A DNA stretch of 10,605 nt from Actinomycetota bacterium (GTDB lineage: Bacteria; Actinomycetota; Acidimicrobiia; Acidimicrobiales; Ilumatobacteraceae). Where the stretch lies: positions 1 through 10,605 of the forward strand of contig WLEG01000046.1 in NCBI GenBank assembly GCA_009704425.1, given 5' to 3'. This document shows positions 1 through 7,081 of the stretch, piece after piece. The notes under the pieces were generated by a model, which saw only the letters and a program-made list of their open reading frames with translations, had not been told where the DNA came from and did no database searches. The first letter of the stretch is position 1; the number at the start of each line of letters is the position of its first letter. The position numbers and the translations under genes were made by a program.

Positions 1-189
1 ACCGGCGCCACCACCACGAAGCCTCCGGTGGTCCAACCCGCGGGCACCACGGCGCAATTGCCGTCCACGGGCGCGGACACCGAACCGTCCGGTCGCACGA
101 TCGCCGTGATCATCCTCGTGGGTCTGTCGTTGTTGCTCGTGTCCCGTCGTCAGGTGCGTCGCGCCGTCGTCGATCGGGATCCGTCGTGA
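1..189 (+). CDS. LPXTG cell-wall-anchored protein, C-terminal fragment
   Basis: This is the 3' end of a gene that starts before the window; 62 codons are visible before the TGA. It shows a complete sortase sorting signal in order. A Thr/Pro-rich stretch (codons 1-19) is followed by LPSTG at codons 20-24 (nt 58-72), then a hydrophobic segment at about codons 34-47 (IAVIILVGLSLLLV), then a basic tail beginning SRRQVRR. In this family a sortase cleaves between T and G and links the protein to the cell wall, so the mature protein would be on the surface. The tail is somewhat longer than the usual few residues (about 15). The ectodomain is outside the window, so its function cannot be given. The stop overlaps the GTG of the next gene (GTGA), which suggests a shared message with the glycosyltransferase. 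The sorting signal is clear; the protein's identity is unknown. Confidence 0.85.
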   Translation, partial: TGATTTKPPVVQPAGTTAQLPSTGADTEPSGRTIAVIILVGLSLLLVSRRQVRRAVVDRDPS

Positions 190-1367
190 GCGCCCGGATC
201 TCCGATGCCTTCGCGTCGCCCACCGCGGGTCGATTCGCGATGGTGAGCACGTTGCCCCCCACCGCCTGCGGACTGGCCACGTTCGGTGCCGCGTTGTCGC
301 GCGGACTCGAACTCCGGCCGGGCGTCGAGGTCGAGGGAATCCGCGTGGTCGAGGAACCCGGCACGGACCGCGCGACATCGACCGATGGCCGTCACCCCAC
401 CCATCCGTGGCGCGTCACCGACCATCGTTCCCTGCTCGACACCGTCGACCGGATCGACCGACTCGACGGTGTGTTCGTGCAACACGAATACGGGATCTAC
501 GGCCCCGACGACGGAGCCGTGGTGCTCGACCTACTGGGCCGCATTGCCGTTCCGTCGGTGACCACGTTGCACACCGTCCCCCTCAGCGCCACCGTGAACC
601 AACGCCGCATCCTGGAATCGGTCGTGGACCACTCGACGGCCGCGATCACCATGACGATGAGCGCCCGCACGCGGTTGGTCGAGAACTACGACGTCGATCC
701 CGCCAAGGTCTTCACCATTCCCCATGGCGCCACCGTTCCGACGGGCATCGCGCACGTCGAACCACGACCGTTTCAACTCCTCACGTGGGGCCTCATCGGA
801 CCGGGCAAGGGCATCGAGTGGGTCATCGAGGCCATCGCGCACATCAAGGACGTCCACCCCGAGATTCGTTACGTCGTGGCCGGCGCCACCCACCCCAAGG
901 TGTTGGCCCGTGACGGCGAGGCCTACCGGGACTCGCTCATCGACCTGGCACACGATCTCGGAGTCGGCGATCGCGTGGTGTTCGACCCCCGATATCGAAC
1001 CCTCGACGAGCTGACCGACCTCATCCTGCAGAGCGAGTTGGTGGTGCTGCCGTACGACTCACCCGATCAGATCACCTCGGGCGTGTTGGTCGACGCGGTC
1101 TCGGCCGGTCGTCCGGTGGTGGCCACCGACTTTCCCCACGCCCGTGAGTTGAGTCGCAGCGGAGCCGTGCGGGTCGCTCCCCGTCGCAATTCGCTGGGGC
1201 TGGCCCGGTCGATCGACCAGATCCTGGGCTCGCGTTCGACCCGGGTGTTCATGCGCCAAGCGGCCCGACGCCTGGCCCCGCAACACTCGTGGCAGTCGGT
1301 CGCCCGTTCGTATCTGAGGGTGATGCGCTCCGGTCGTCCGGTGTCGAACAGGCAGTTGACGTCATGA
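186..1367 (+). CDS. GT4-type (GT-B fold) glycosyltransferase
   Basis: A 393-residue protein that probably transfers a sugar from an NDP-sugar (or similar donor) in the cytoplasm. Family features are visible in order. An N-terminal Rossmann half starts with FAMVSTLPPTACGLATF (residues 17-33), followed by VQHEYGIYG (98-106), TLHTV (127-131) and IPHG (178-181). The C-terminal donor half begins at GLIGPGKGIE (202-211) and contains VVAGATHP (230-237) and the donor loop DQITSGVLVDAVSAGRPVV (294-312). The usual GT4 E-x7-E appears as Q295-x7-D303. There is no signal peptide or membrane segment. The GTG at 186 was chosen because it gives a GTGA overlap with the LPXTG gene and keeps the first beta-strand whole. 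The in-frame ATG at 240 (residue 19) would cut into that strand. The stop overlaps the next gene's ATG. Fold assignment is secure; sugar and acceptor are unknown. Confidence 0.87.
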   Translation: MSARISDAFASPTAGRFAMVSTLPPTACGLATFGAALSRGLELRPGVEVEGIRVVEEPGTDRATSTDGRHPTHPWRVTDHRSLLDTVDRIDRLDGVFVQHEYGIYGPDDGAVVLDLLGRIAVPSVTTLHTVPLSATVNQRRILESVVDHSTAAITMTMSARTRLVENYDVDPAKVFTIPHGATVPTGIAHVEPRPFQLLTWGLIGPGKGIEWVIEAIAHIKDVHPEIRYVVAGATHPKVLARDGEAYRDSLIDLAHDLGVGDRVVFDPRYRTLDELTDLILQSELVVLPYDSPDQITSGVLVDAVSAGRPVVATDFPHARELSRSGAVRVAPRRNSLGLARSIDQILGSRSTRVFMRQAARRLAPQHSWQSVARSYLRVMRSGRPVSNRQLTS

Positions 1368-2401
1368 TCGCCATCGCCAACGAGATCCGTCAGCCGATGC
1401 GGCTCGACCATCTGTTCACTCTCGCCGACTCGCGCGGGATCCTCGAACACGCCAACGGCACCGTTCCGCGCCTGGCCCACGGGTACTGCACCGACGACAA
1501 CGCGCGCCTGCTGTCGTTCGCGGTTCGCGATGCCGGACGCACCCGTGGATCCGAGATGCTCGCGCATCTGGCGATGCGATTCGTCCTCGACGCTCAGGAC
1601 CCCGACGGGCGAGTCCGCAATCGCATGGCCTTCACCCGTCGGTGGACCGACGAACCCTCGACCGACGACTGTTGGGGACGGGCGGTCTGGTCGCTCGGAA
1701 CCGCGGCCGCGCGCAGCACCGACGCCTTGTTGCGTCATCGGGGCTTCGCCGCGTTCGAACGGTCCGCGCGGGTCGGTTCACCGTGGATGCGCGCACAGTG
1801 CTTCGCGGCTCTCGGTGCCGCCGAGATCGTCGCCGTCGACCCCTCCAACGACGTCGCTCGTGCGCTCCTCGCCGACACCGCGGACCGGATCTCGGACCGC
1901 TTCGGCTACCTGGACACCGGTGAGTCCCCCACGTGGTTGTGGCCGGAGCGGGCCCTCACGTATGCCAACGCCGTCATCCCCGAGGTCCTGATCGCGTCCG
2001 GCGACTTGTTGAGTCGTCCCCGGGATCTGGCGCGCGGCCTCGAACTCCTGGATTGGCTGTTCCGCACCGAGACCCACGACGGCCATCTCTCCGTCACCCC
2101 CGTGGGCGGTCGGCGGTTCGGCGACCGTGCGCCGGGCTTCGATCAACAACCCATCGAGGTGGCCGCTCTGGCCGACGCGGCACATCGCGCGTGGATCGCC
2201 ACGTCTGATCCCCGTTGGTCGAACGAGTACGTCGGATGTCAGAACTGGTTCCTCGGACACAACGACATCGGGGTCGAGATGTTCGATCGCAGATCGTTCG
2301 GTGGATACGACGGCCTCACGTCGAACGGACCCAACCTGAATCAGGGCGCCGAGTCGACGTTGGCGATGCTCTCCACACTCCAGGATCGAACGTCGGCATG
2401 A
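1364..2401 (+). CDS. Six-hairpin (alpha/alpha-barrel) glycosidase-like protein
   Basis: A 345-residue, mostly helical protein resembling the proteins commonly found beside GT4 and GH130 genes and annotated as six-hairpin glycosidase-like, often mislabelled as glycosyltransferases. Recognisable blocks are the N-terminal MRLDHLFTLADSRGI (12-26) and HGYCTDDNAR (39-48), then STDDCWGRAVWSLG (99-112), TWLWPERALTYANAVIPE (190-207), FDQQPIEVAALADAA (259-273) and GGYDGLTSNGPNLNQGAEST (313-332). Recurrent Asp/Glu/Trp/His residues between amphipathic helices fit a toroid with a central sugar-binding cleft. No catalytic pair can be named from sequence. The ATG at 1364 is preferred over the in-frame upstream start at 1289, because it gives a 4-nt ATGA overlap with the glycosyltransferase and the conserved part begins within about 12 residues. 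There is no signal peptide, so it is likely cytoplasmic. Hydrolase, phosphorylase or binding role is unresolved. Confidence 0.75.
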   Translation: MIAIANEIRQPMRLDHLFTLADSRGILEHANGTVPRLAHGYCTDDNARLLSFAVRDAGRTRGSEMLAHLAMRFVLDAQDPDGRVRNRMAFTRRWTDEPSTDDCWGRAVWSLGTAAARSTDALLRHRGFAAFERSARVGSPWMRAQCFAALGAAEIVAVDPSNDVARALLADTADRISDRFGYLDTGESPTWLWPERALTYANAVIPEVLIASGDLLSRPRDLARGLELLDWLFRTETHDGHLSVTPVGGRRFGDRAPGFDQQPIEVAALADAAHRAWIATSDPRWSNEYVGCQNWFLGHNDIGVEMFDRRSFGGYDGLTSNGPNLNQGAESTLAMLSTLQDRTSA

Positions 2402-3864
2402 CCGACGGCCTTCTGACCCGCTCCGCAACCGTACTGAGACCGGATCCCACCCGCACGCTGTTGCACTTGTTCATCGCGGGCCAGGAGGACTTCGGTTCAC
2501 CGAGTGGACGCGCGGGTTCGGTGATGGACCGGGCCCTGCGACTCACCGAGGCCGAGGTCCGCGCCGAGCTCGACGCCGTCACCGCGGTGTTCGGGCCCCG
2601 ACACCGCGACCTCGACTACTGGCTCGAGGTGCACGCCGAGCGCATGGCCGGACGCATGCCCCGTCGGGTGGCGCTCTCGCGCGACCGATTGATGCTGATC
2701 GGCGCCCTCTTCACCAACGAGGTCACCGTGGAGGGAGCCGCTCTCACGAACCCGTCGATCGTTCCGTTCGGCGGCGTGGTCGACGGAAGCGCCTCGTTCA
2801 TGATGAGCGTGCGGGGCATCAGCGAGGGCCACCGTTCCTCCATCGGATTTCGAACCGGTCGTGTCGACGCCGACGGTGACGTGCACGTCGACCCGCCCGG
2901 TCGCACGCTGAACCCCGGACTGCAGGCCGAGGGTCACCTGCACAAGCGGACCTTCGCCGGGTTGCTCAGTCGTCTCGGTGATCTGGACGACGACGCGCGT
3001 TCGGTGCTCGACGGACTGACGGATCAGTTCTCCTCGGCCGACCTCGATCGTCAGATCGCACGACTGGTGAAGGATCGCGAGACGTATCGCAACGCCGACG
3101 GAACGGCTCATCGATTCCGCATGATCGCCGAACGCAGCTATTCGCTCGCGTTTCCCAGCGAAACGGACCCCTCCGTGCGCATCCTGTGGCCCCACTCGGC
3201 CGCCGAATGGCGGGGCATGGAGGATCTCCGTCTGGTCGAATTCCGTTCGTCCGCACGCGATTTCGGATACTTCGGCACCTACACGGCCTTCGACGGCCGA
3301 CAGGTGTCCCAACAAATGTTGCACACCCGCGACTTCGTCTCGTTCGACGTCTTCCCCGTGACCGGCGCGGCCGCGCGGGGAAAGGGTCTCGCCCTGTTCC
3401 CCCGTCTCGTGGGGGGCAAGTACGTGGCCCTGTCGCGACACGACGGCGAGTCCAATTACGTCGCGTTCTCCGATCATCCCGAGTCGTGGGACGCACCGGT
3501 TCGTCTGCAGTCACCCGAACATCCGTGGGAGGCGCTCCAGGTGGGCAATTGCGGGTCGCCACTCGAGACCGACGCGGGATGGCTGGTGCTCACCCACTCG
3601 GTCGGTCCGATGCGCTGCTACACGATCTCGGCCATTCTTCTCGACCTCGACGATCCGACGCGGATGATCGGACATCTCGACGATCCCCTGATCGCCCCCG
3701 TCGACGGCGATCGCGACGGGTACGTCCCCAACGTCGTCTACTCCTGTGGCGCCACCATCCACAACGGCAACCTGGTCGTTCCCTTCGGCATCAACGACGA
3801 ATCCATCGGCTTCGCGAGTGGGTCGGTGCGCGACGTGATCGATGCGATGAAGTACGGACGCTGA
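2398..3864 (+). CDS. GH130-family glycoside phosphorylase/hydrolase (mannoside-type)
   Basis: A 488-residue protein with GH130 (five-bladed beta-propeller) features. GMEDLR (273-278) corresponds to the family's G-x-E-D-x-R block carrying the catalytic acid Asp (here D276). GNCGSPLETDAGWLVLTHSV (383-402), DGYVPNVVYSCGA (440-452) and PFGINDESIGFA (462-473) follow in the usual order. Ahead of the propeller core lies a roughly 110-residue N-terminal region, with HRDLDYWLEVHAER (69-82), and then NPSIVPFGG (118-126) and RGISEGHRSSIGFRTG (139-154), a layout I associate with the longer GH130-like proteins. Characterised GH130 enzymes phosphorolyse or hydrolyse beta-1,2- or beta-1,4-mannosides; some can run in reverse from mannose-1-phosphate. 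No signal peptide is seen. The ATG at 2398 gives an ATGA overlap with the previous gene; the frame is open further upstream to 2215 but that would overlap the previous gene widely. Substrate and reaction mode are inference. Confidence 0.85.
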   Translation: MTDGLLTRSATVLRPDPTRTLLHLFIAGQEDFGSPSGRAGSVMDRALRLTEAEVRAELDAVTAVFGPRHRDLDYWLEVHAERMAGRMPRRVALSRDRLMLIGALFTNEVTVEGAALTNPSIVPFGGVVDGSASFMMSVRGISEGHRSSIGFRTGRVDADGDVHVDPPGRTLNPGLQAEGHLHKRTFAGLLSRLGDLDDDARSVLDGLTDQFSSADLDRQIARLVKDRETYRNADGTAHRFRMIAERSYSLAFPSETDPSVRILWPHSAAEWRGMEDLRLVEFRSSARDFGYFGTYTAFDGRQVSQQMLHTRDFVSFDVFPVTGAAARGKGLALFPRLVGGKYVALSRHDGESNYVAFSDHPESWDAPVRLQSPEHPWEALQVGNCGSPLETDAGWLVLTHSVGPMRCYTISAILLDLDDPTRMIGHLDDPLIAPVDGDRDGYVPNVVYSCGATIHNGNLVVPFGINDESIGFASGSVRDVIDAMKYGR

Positions 3865-3874
3865 GTCGACTCAG
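3861..3874. repeat. 14-bp perfect palindrome over two convergent stop codons
   Basis: CTGAGTCGACTCAG reads identically on both strands. It contains the TGA of the GH130 gene (3862-3864, + strand) and the TGA of the CoA-transferase gene (3871-3873, - strand), with only 6 nt between them. No hairpin with a T-run was found near this junction on either strand, so this is the only symmetric element between two convergent transcripts. Confidence 0.8.
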
Positions 3875-5181
3875 TCGCTCGGCCAGACGTCGGCGATGGC
3901 GGTCAGTTCGTCGCGGAAATCCGGATGACTGATGCGTGCCAACGCGTGCGCCCGCTCGCTGATGGACAGTCCGGCGATCTCGGCGGCGCCGAACTCGGTG
4001 ATGACGACGTCCACCTGATGACGCGGGGTGGTGATCACGCTCCCCTCGGGCAACCGGCCCGCGATGCGTGACACCAACTTCCCGTTCACCATCGACGTGG
4101 ACGGCAGACACACGAGACTGCGGCCGTTGTCCGAGAGTCCCGGGCCCGAGACGAAATCCTCGTGGCCGCCGATACCCGAGAACTGCTTGCCGAGAACGCT
4201 GTCGGCCACGACCTGACCGGAAAGATCCACGGCCATGGCACCGTTGATCGAGACCATGTCCCGGTTGCGCGCGATGATCTCGGGCGAGTTCACGATGCCG
4301 ACCGGCAGGAAGCGAACGTCGCGATTGCCGTCGAGCCATTCGTACAACGCCGGCTCACCGGCCGCGAAGGTGGTCACCGAGAAACCGTCGAACTCGGTTC
4401 CCTTGCGATTGGTCACCTTGCCCGCCTGATGCAGTCGCATCAAGCCGGTCGTGAACATCTCGGAGTGGATTCCGTAGTCACCACCATCTCCGGCGGCCAG
4501 GCGCGCCGCCACCTGCGTGGGGATCCCGCCGATTCCGGTCTGGATGGTGCACCCGTCGCGAATGAAGGAGACCGCGATCTCGGCGATGGCGCGCTCGGCG
4601 TCGTTGGGTGCCACGTCGGCCAGATTCAACGGAACGCGATCCGAGAAGACGACGTGGTCGACGTCGCCCACCGCGATGGAATGCTCGTACGCGCCGGCGC
4701 CGAACGTTCGCGGGAAATGCGGACTGCATTCCACGATGAGCACCCGATCCGGATCGGCGATCACGTCGGCGATGGCGTCGGTGAACGCGCCGGAGTGCAG
4801 ACTGAGCGAGATGCGCCCGTCGACGGGCATCGAGCCGGCCACCGCGACCACCCGGGGCTTCAGTCGGTGCAACACGGTCTCGAACCGGCGGAAATCGGCG
4901 GGCACGAAGTCCACGTCGGCCCCGGTGTCGCGCAGGAATCGTTCGGCGGGCCCGAAGAAGCCGCTCTTCAGGTGAACCGAGGGCCGGGTGAACAACGAGA
5001 AGAGGTCGGGCAACAGCGCACCGAACACCTTCAGATCCTCGAAGCGATCGGCGGATGTGGTGTCCCCCAACGCGTGCAGGAATCCGCCGGGAACACCGGG
5101 CCCCAAGGGTATGGCCAGCGTATCGACCGCCCGCAGGGCCCCGATCGCCTCCTCGAAGTCACCGACGCGACGATCAGTCAT
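3871..5181 (-). CDS. Acetyl-CoA hydrolase / 4-hydroxybutyrate-type CoA-transferase
   Basis: A 436-residue enzyme of the acetyl-CoA hydrolase/transferase family, which moves CoA between acyl-CoA and a free carboxylic acid through a glutamyl-CoA intermediate in the cytoplasm. Seen in order: GSMPVDGRISLSLHSG (116-131), the nucleotide/CoA loop IQTGIGGIP (213-221), GIHSEMFTTGL (237-247) with the expected catalytic glutamate E241, the oxyanion-type loop GIGGHEDF (336-343), and a family-typical end EIAGLSISERAHALARI (401-417). Length matches 4-hydroxybutyrate CoA-transferases. The loop usually reads GGQxDF; here H340 replaces Gln. The ATG lies 9 nt after the ABC-F stop with no clear Shine-Dalgarno, so it is probably translated as the last gene of the four-gene operon. 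Acyl substrate is unknown; propionate, butyrate, 4-hydroxybutyrate or succinate are all possible. Confidence 0.88.
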   Translation of the reverse strand: MTDRRVGDFEEAIGALRAVDTLAIPLGPGVPGGFLHALGDTTSADRFEDLKVFGALLPDLFSLFTRPSVHLKSGFFGPAERFLRDTGADVDFVPADFRRFETVLHRLKPRVVAVAGSMPVDGRISLSLHSGAFTDAIADVIADPDRVLIVECSPHFPRTFGAGAYEHSIAVGDVDHVVFSDRVPLNLADVAPNDAERAIAEIAVSFIRDGCTIQTGIGGIPTQVAARLAAGDGGDYGIHSEMFTTGLMRLHQAGKVTNRKGTEFDGFSVTTFAAGEPALYEWLDGNRDVRFLPVGIVNSPEIIARNRDMVSINGAMAVDLSGQVVADSVLGKQFSGIGGHEDFVSGPGLSDNGRSLVCLPSTSMVNGKLVSRIAGRLPEGSVITTPRHQVDVVITEFGAAEIAGLSISERAHALARISHPDFRDELTAIADVWPSD

Positions 5182-5190
5182 GTGGTCAAA

Positions 5191-7071
5191 CTAGTCGCGT
5201 TCGTCGAGCGAGATGCCTCGGGCCTCCACCTCGGCGGCGAACTCGATCCAGGTCTCCTCGGCGGTGTCGACGGCCGTCTGCGCCGCCGCCAGTTGTTCGC
5301 TCAAGGTGGCCAGTCGCCCGTGGTCGGGCGAGCTCCCGGCCGCCACGTTCGACAACTCGGCGCTGACCGCGTCGCGTTTGGTGATCGCCAGATCCAACGC
5401 CTTCTCGGACTGCGCCAACAGACGTTTCAACGTGCTCGGCGACTTCGCCGAGACCGGTCGCGCCGTAGTCGGGGCCGGGACGACCGGAACGTTCGTGGCG
5501 GCGACCGGTGGCGTCTTGCCCACCGGCGTCCGATTCGCCACGTAACCGCGACCCGTGGACGACGGTTGGTTCGCGCGGGACGCCAACCAACCGGCGACAC
5601 CACCGCGCACGGGCCGAACGTCGCCCTCGCCGTCGAGGGCCAGAACGTCGGACACCGTGCGATCGAGGAACGCGCGATCGTGGCTGACCACCACCACGAT
5701 GCCCGGCCAATCGTCGAGGAAGTCCTCCAACGCGCGCAGGGTGTCGAGGTCGAGGTCGTTCGTGGGTTCGTCGAGCAGCAGCACGTTGGGTTGTTCGAGG
5801 AGCGTGAGCAACAACTGCAGCCGACGTCGCTCGCCGCCGGACAACGTGGAGATCTCGGCGAACTGGGCGTCACCGTCGAACCAGAAACGCTTCATCAACG
5901 TGACGTCGTCGATGGATGGCGCCCCCTTGTCGCCCGCCACCGCGTCGCGAACCTTCAGGGTGGTGTCCAATTCCCGTCCCAGTTGGTCGTAGTAGCCGAT
6001 GCGGACCGTTCGCCCCACGTCGATCGTGCCGGCGGTCGGCACCAAACGCCCGGCGATCAACTCGAGCATCGTGCTCTTGCCCGCCCCGTTCGGACCCACG
6101 ATTCCGATGCGGTCACCCGGTTCGAGGACCAGGTCGAACGCCGCGAGCACCCGGACGTTCCCCGGCCACGAGAACGCGACACCGCTCATCTCGATGCCCT
6201 TGGATCCGAGTCGTTGCGCGCCGAGACGTTCGCTGGACGCCAACCCGAGATCGCCCTCGCGCGCGGGACCGTCTGCCTTGGTCCCGATCAGCTTCGTGGC
6301 CGCCGCGATGCGCGCCTTGGGTTTGCTCGTTCGTGCGGGCGCACCCCGGCGCAACCACGCCAACTCGGTCCGGGCCAGATTGCGTCGCACCTGCTCGGCC
6401 GTCGCCGCTTGCTCCTCGCGCTCCACGCGCCCGGCCAAATACGCCGCGTAACCGGATCCGGCGTTCCATCCGGTGGGAACGTGCAGATAGCCGTGGCCGC
6501 GATCGATCTCGAGCACCTTGGTGGTGACCCGATCGAGAACGTGACGATCGTGCGTGACCAACAACAGTCCCCCGGTGTAGGCCGCCAGCCACTCCTCCAG
6601 GTAGCGAATCGCGTCCAAGTCGAGATGGTTCGTCGGTTCGTCGAGGATCAGGGCCTCCCACTCGCCCGCGAGCAACGCCGCCAGGGCCACGCGCTTGCGT
6701 TGACCGCCCGACAACTGGTCCGACGGTCGGTCGATCAACGCCGCCATACCCAGTCGATCGAGCATGGCTTCGGCCTTCCACACGTCGGAGGACCCGCAAC
6801 CCGACATGGTGATCACCGCGTCACGAACGGTGCCCGCCGCCAACACCGGGTTCTGACCCAACACGCCGATGCGAGCCCCGCGCCCGCGCCGGACCACCCC
6901 GGCCTGCGGTTCGATCTCGCCGCTGATCATCCGCAGCAGGGTGCTCTTGCCGCAACCGTTGATGCCCACCACGCCGACCCGATCTCCGTCGGAGATGGTG
7001 ATCGAGACATCGGCGAACAGGGGTCGGTTCGGACGCGAGGCGGCCAACCCCTGGGCGTCGATGATGATCAT
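5191..7071 (-). CDS. uup: ABC-F family ATPase, Uup-like
   Basis: A 626-residue soluble protein with two ABC ATPase domains and no membrane segments, as in ABC-F translation factors acting at the ribosome. Domain 1 has Walker A GINGCGKST (36-44), LSGGQ (120-124), Walker B LILDEPTNHLDLD (141-153) and the H-loop THD (173-175). The inter-domain linker contains LAWLRRGAPARTSKPKARI (237-255), typical of Uup. Domain 2 has GPNGAGKST (326-334), LSGGE (410-414), LLLDEPTNDLDLD (431-443) and SHD (463-465). A Pro/Thr/Ala-rich hinge (about 500-545) leads to a C-terminal helical pair of likely coiled coil (546-617), which distinguishes Uup from EttA and most antibiotic-resistance ABC-F proteins. Both catalytic glutamates are present (E145 and E435). 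The ATG follows the oxidoreductase stop by 10 nt with a poor ribosome site. An antibiotic-protection role cannot be excluded but nothing points to it. Confidence 0.9.
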   Translation of the reverse strand: MIIIDAQGLAASRPNRPLFADVSITISDGDRVGVVGINGCGKSTLLRMISGEIEPQAGVVRRGRGARIGVLGQNPVLAAGTVRDAVITMSGCGSSDVWKAEAMLDRLGMAALIDRPSDQLSGGQRKRVALAALLAGEWEALILDEPTNHLDLDAIRYLEEWLAAYTGGLLLVTHDRHVLDRVTTKVLEIDRGHGYLHVPTGWNAGSGYAAYLAGRVEREEQAATAEQVRRNLARTELAWLRRGAPARTSKPKARIAAATKLIGTKADGPAREGDLGLASSERLGAQRLGSKGIEMSGVAFSWPGNVRVLAAFDLVLEPGDRIGIVGPNGAGKSTMLELIAGRLVPTAGTIDVGRTVRIGYYDQLGRELDTTLKVRDAVAGDKGAPSIDDVTLMKRFWFDGDAQFAEISTLSGGERRRLQLLLTLLEQPNVLLLDEPTNDLDLDTLRALEDFLDDWPGIVVVVSHDRAFLDRTVSDVLALDGEGDVRPVRGGVAGWLASRANQPSSTGRGYVANRTPVGKTPPVAATNVPVVPAPTTARPVSAKSPSTLKRLLAQSEKALDLAITKRDAVSAELSNVAAGSSPDHGRLATLSEQLAAAQTAVDTAEETWIEFAAEVEARGISLDERD

Positions 7072-7081
7072 TTCGTGATGC

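Noticed and set aside
2497..3477. A 326-codon - strand frame opposite the GH130 gene
   Set aside because: It is a codon-bias shadow; the + strand frame carries the ordered GH130 motifs.
5191..7071. Antibiotic-resistance (target protection) ABC-F gene
   Set aside because: The linker and the C-terminal coiled-coil region match Uup-type housekeeping proteins. No resistance genes or leader peptide are nearby.
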